Part shown: positions 14,842 through 15,785 of the stretch, piece after piece
How the letters are laid out: each line of letters starts with the position of its first letter
Position numbering within the stretch: the stretch's first letter is position 1
Source of the DNA: CAYVKM01 sp964452045
GTDB lineage: Bacteria > Calditrichota > Calditrichia > RBG-13-44-9
NCBI GenBank assembly: GCA_964452045.1
Contig: CAYVKM010000085.1
Location: 1-15,785, forward strand
DNA: 15,785 nt
Reading direction: 5' to 3'
Position numbers and translations under genes: made by a program
The notes under the pieces: model-generated
Databases searched by the model: none
The model's input: the letters and a program-made list of their open reading frames with translations, nothing else
What the model was told of the DNA's origin: nothing

Positions 14842-15785
14842 CAGCCTGCCTCACCTTGCTTTCTCAAAATATTCAGGGTGCTGATTGCGGTATATTCATC
14901 AAAAATGAGAATTCCCAGAATGGTTGTGCTCATCAAAAAATTACTTATCGGACCACCGTAAAAGAGTTGAAAATTAAAAGCAATAGCCAAAGATATCCCG
15001 CCAAAGGAAAGCAGGGCTTTACCTATATTGGGAGGAATTTCGAAAGCACAATCGATTTTTCGGGCACTGATCCAGCCCCCGAGATATTTCCCGAAAAATC
15101 TTGCCAGAATGAAAATGACTATCAGAATTATCTCTCCCCAAAACCGGTAGTTCCACAGGGCACCAGCAAAGATAAGCAGGAAGAGATAGGTTGGTTTTTC
15201 AGCGGGATGGATAACTCGCATAACTTTCTCACTTTCCCGGGGAAACTGGGAGAGGGTGGCACCGATGATAAAATTCATAAAAATAGGGGACAATTTTAGG
15301 TAAAAACCAATACCGCTGGTAAAAATAACCAGTCCCAGAACCAGGACGAAAATTTCATCCTGCTGGAAACGAAGCCGGATCAAATAGCGGAAAAGAAGCC
15401 CCAGAACAACACTGATCAAAATACAGAGAATTAACCAGATCCAGCCACTGTTGATCCAGTGATATTGAAGGGGATCGAAAATAGCCATAACAATCCCGGC
15501 GATGGTAATACCCCAAAAACTGTCCAGACTGGAAATAAATTGCAGCAGGTGGGTCAATCTGCCTTTAATTTTCCTTTCGATAGCGATTCGGGCAATGGTT
15601 AAGGGAGCCGTCATAGAACCGAGAGCGGCCAGGATGATAACTGCTTCCAGCTGGTTTTCGTAGAGGGAATGTCGGATGAAGAGGAAACCAATCCCCATTG
15701 CGGCCAAAATTACCAGAAAGGTCACCAGGCTTTGCACAGAAGTGAAAAGCACATAATTGCGGGGAAACCGACGGATGTTTCGCCA
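14841..15785 (-). CDS. CPA2-type cation/proton antiporter, first gene of the pair, 5' end outside the window
   Basis: A homologue of the downstream antiporter. The frame is open to the window edge: a GTG at 15752 can be read as a start, but in-frame codons before it give …WRNIRRFPRNYV with no stop. The chain there begins mid-protein (the helix following the '…RRLGK' loop of the family), lacking the usual first five or so helices (about 110-130 residues). So the real start lies beyond base 15785. Visible motifs are SMTAPLTIARIAI (46-58 counted from the GTG) and SSLDSFWGI (74-82), where D77 is the candidate ion-binding residue, followed by about seven further hydrophobic segments. It ends at TGA sharing one base with the next start. 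No nucleotide-binding domain is present. Confidence 0.85.
   Translation of the reverse strand, partial: WRNIRRFPRNYVLFTSVQSLVTFLVILAAMGIGFLFIRHSLYENQLEAVIILAALGSMTAPLTIARIAIERKIKGRLTHLLQFISSLDSFWGITIAGIVMAIFDPLQYHWINSGWIWLILCILISVVLGLLFRYLIRLRFQQDEIFVLVLGLVIFTSGIGFYLKLSPIFMNFIIGATLSQFPRESEKVMRVIHPAEKPTYLFLLIFAGALWNYRFWGEIILIVIFILARFFGKYLGGWISARKIDCAFEIPPNIGKALLSFGGISLAIAFNFQLFYGGPISNFLMSTTILGILIFDEYTAISTLNILRKQGEAG

Noticed and set aside
14856..15299. A 147-codon open frame on the plus strand opposite the first antiporter.
   Set aside because: The sequence is low in recognisable structure and fully antisense to a conserved membrane protein.
15750..15752. GTG taken as the start of the first antiporter (303 aa).
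   Set aside because: The frame stays open to the window edge and the chain from GTG lacks the first several helices of the family, so it is an internal codon of a gene truncated by the window.

Overview
The window looks like the chromosome of a free-living, moderately AT-rich, Gram-negative bacterium. The signs are an exported lipoprotein-type Cu/Zn superoxide dismutase and a secreted multi-BON protein. Two predicted promoters have the TTG...TAnnTTTG form described for Bacteroidetes, which hints at the FCB group (Bacteroidetes, Calditrichota and relatives). Taxonomy is an inference only; there is no rRNA or marker tree here.

Layout. 1-520 (minus): 3'-truncated sodC. 869-5630 (plus): a six-BON-domain exported protein, a P3A-type (plasma-membrane H+-ATPase-like) P-type ATPase and a HEAT-repeat protein. 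5741-6553 (minus): a single FRG-domain gene that carries every hallmark of an integron gene cassette, including a canonical attC folded site at its 3' end. 6672-9826 (minus): a membrane/ion-stress cluster with an MscS channel, a Lys-rich coiled-coil protein, a CaCA Ca2+/cation antiporter and a DUF2231 membrane protein. 9940-10962 (plus): a zinc-free MDR-family oxidoreductase. 11005-11834 (minus): an ECF sigma factor and a soluble zinc-finger anti-sigma factor. 12194-13516 (plus): glnA, a type I-alpha glutamine synthetase, with its own promoter, upstream dyads and a strong terminator. 13558-15785 (minus): two overlapping CPA2-type cation/proton antiporter genes, the first running off the window edge.

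How it works together. Most genes concern envelope and ion homeostasis: proton pumping (P3A ATPase), cation/proton exchange (two CPA2 proteins), Ca2+ exchange (CaCA), osmotic release (MscS), periplasmic BON repeats and superoxide defence. An ECF sigma/anti-sigma pair sits nearby. The most notable item is the FRG cassette. It is visibly richer in A+T than its neighbours, its attC lies 4 bases after the stop codon, and the 5' boundary sequence of the cassette is the exact complement of the attC R'' box, as expected for a cassette integrated from a circle. No integron integrase is visible in the window, so this looks like a lone cassette outside a recognisable integron platform.
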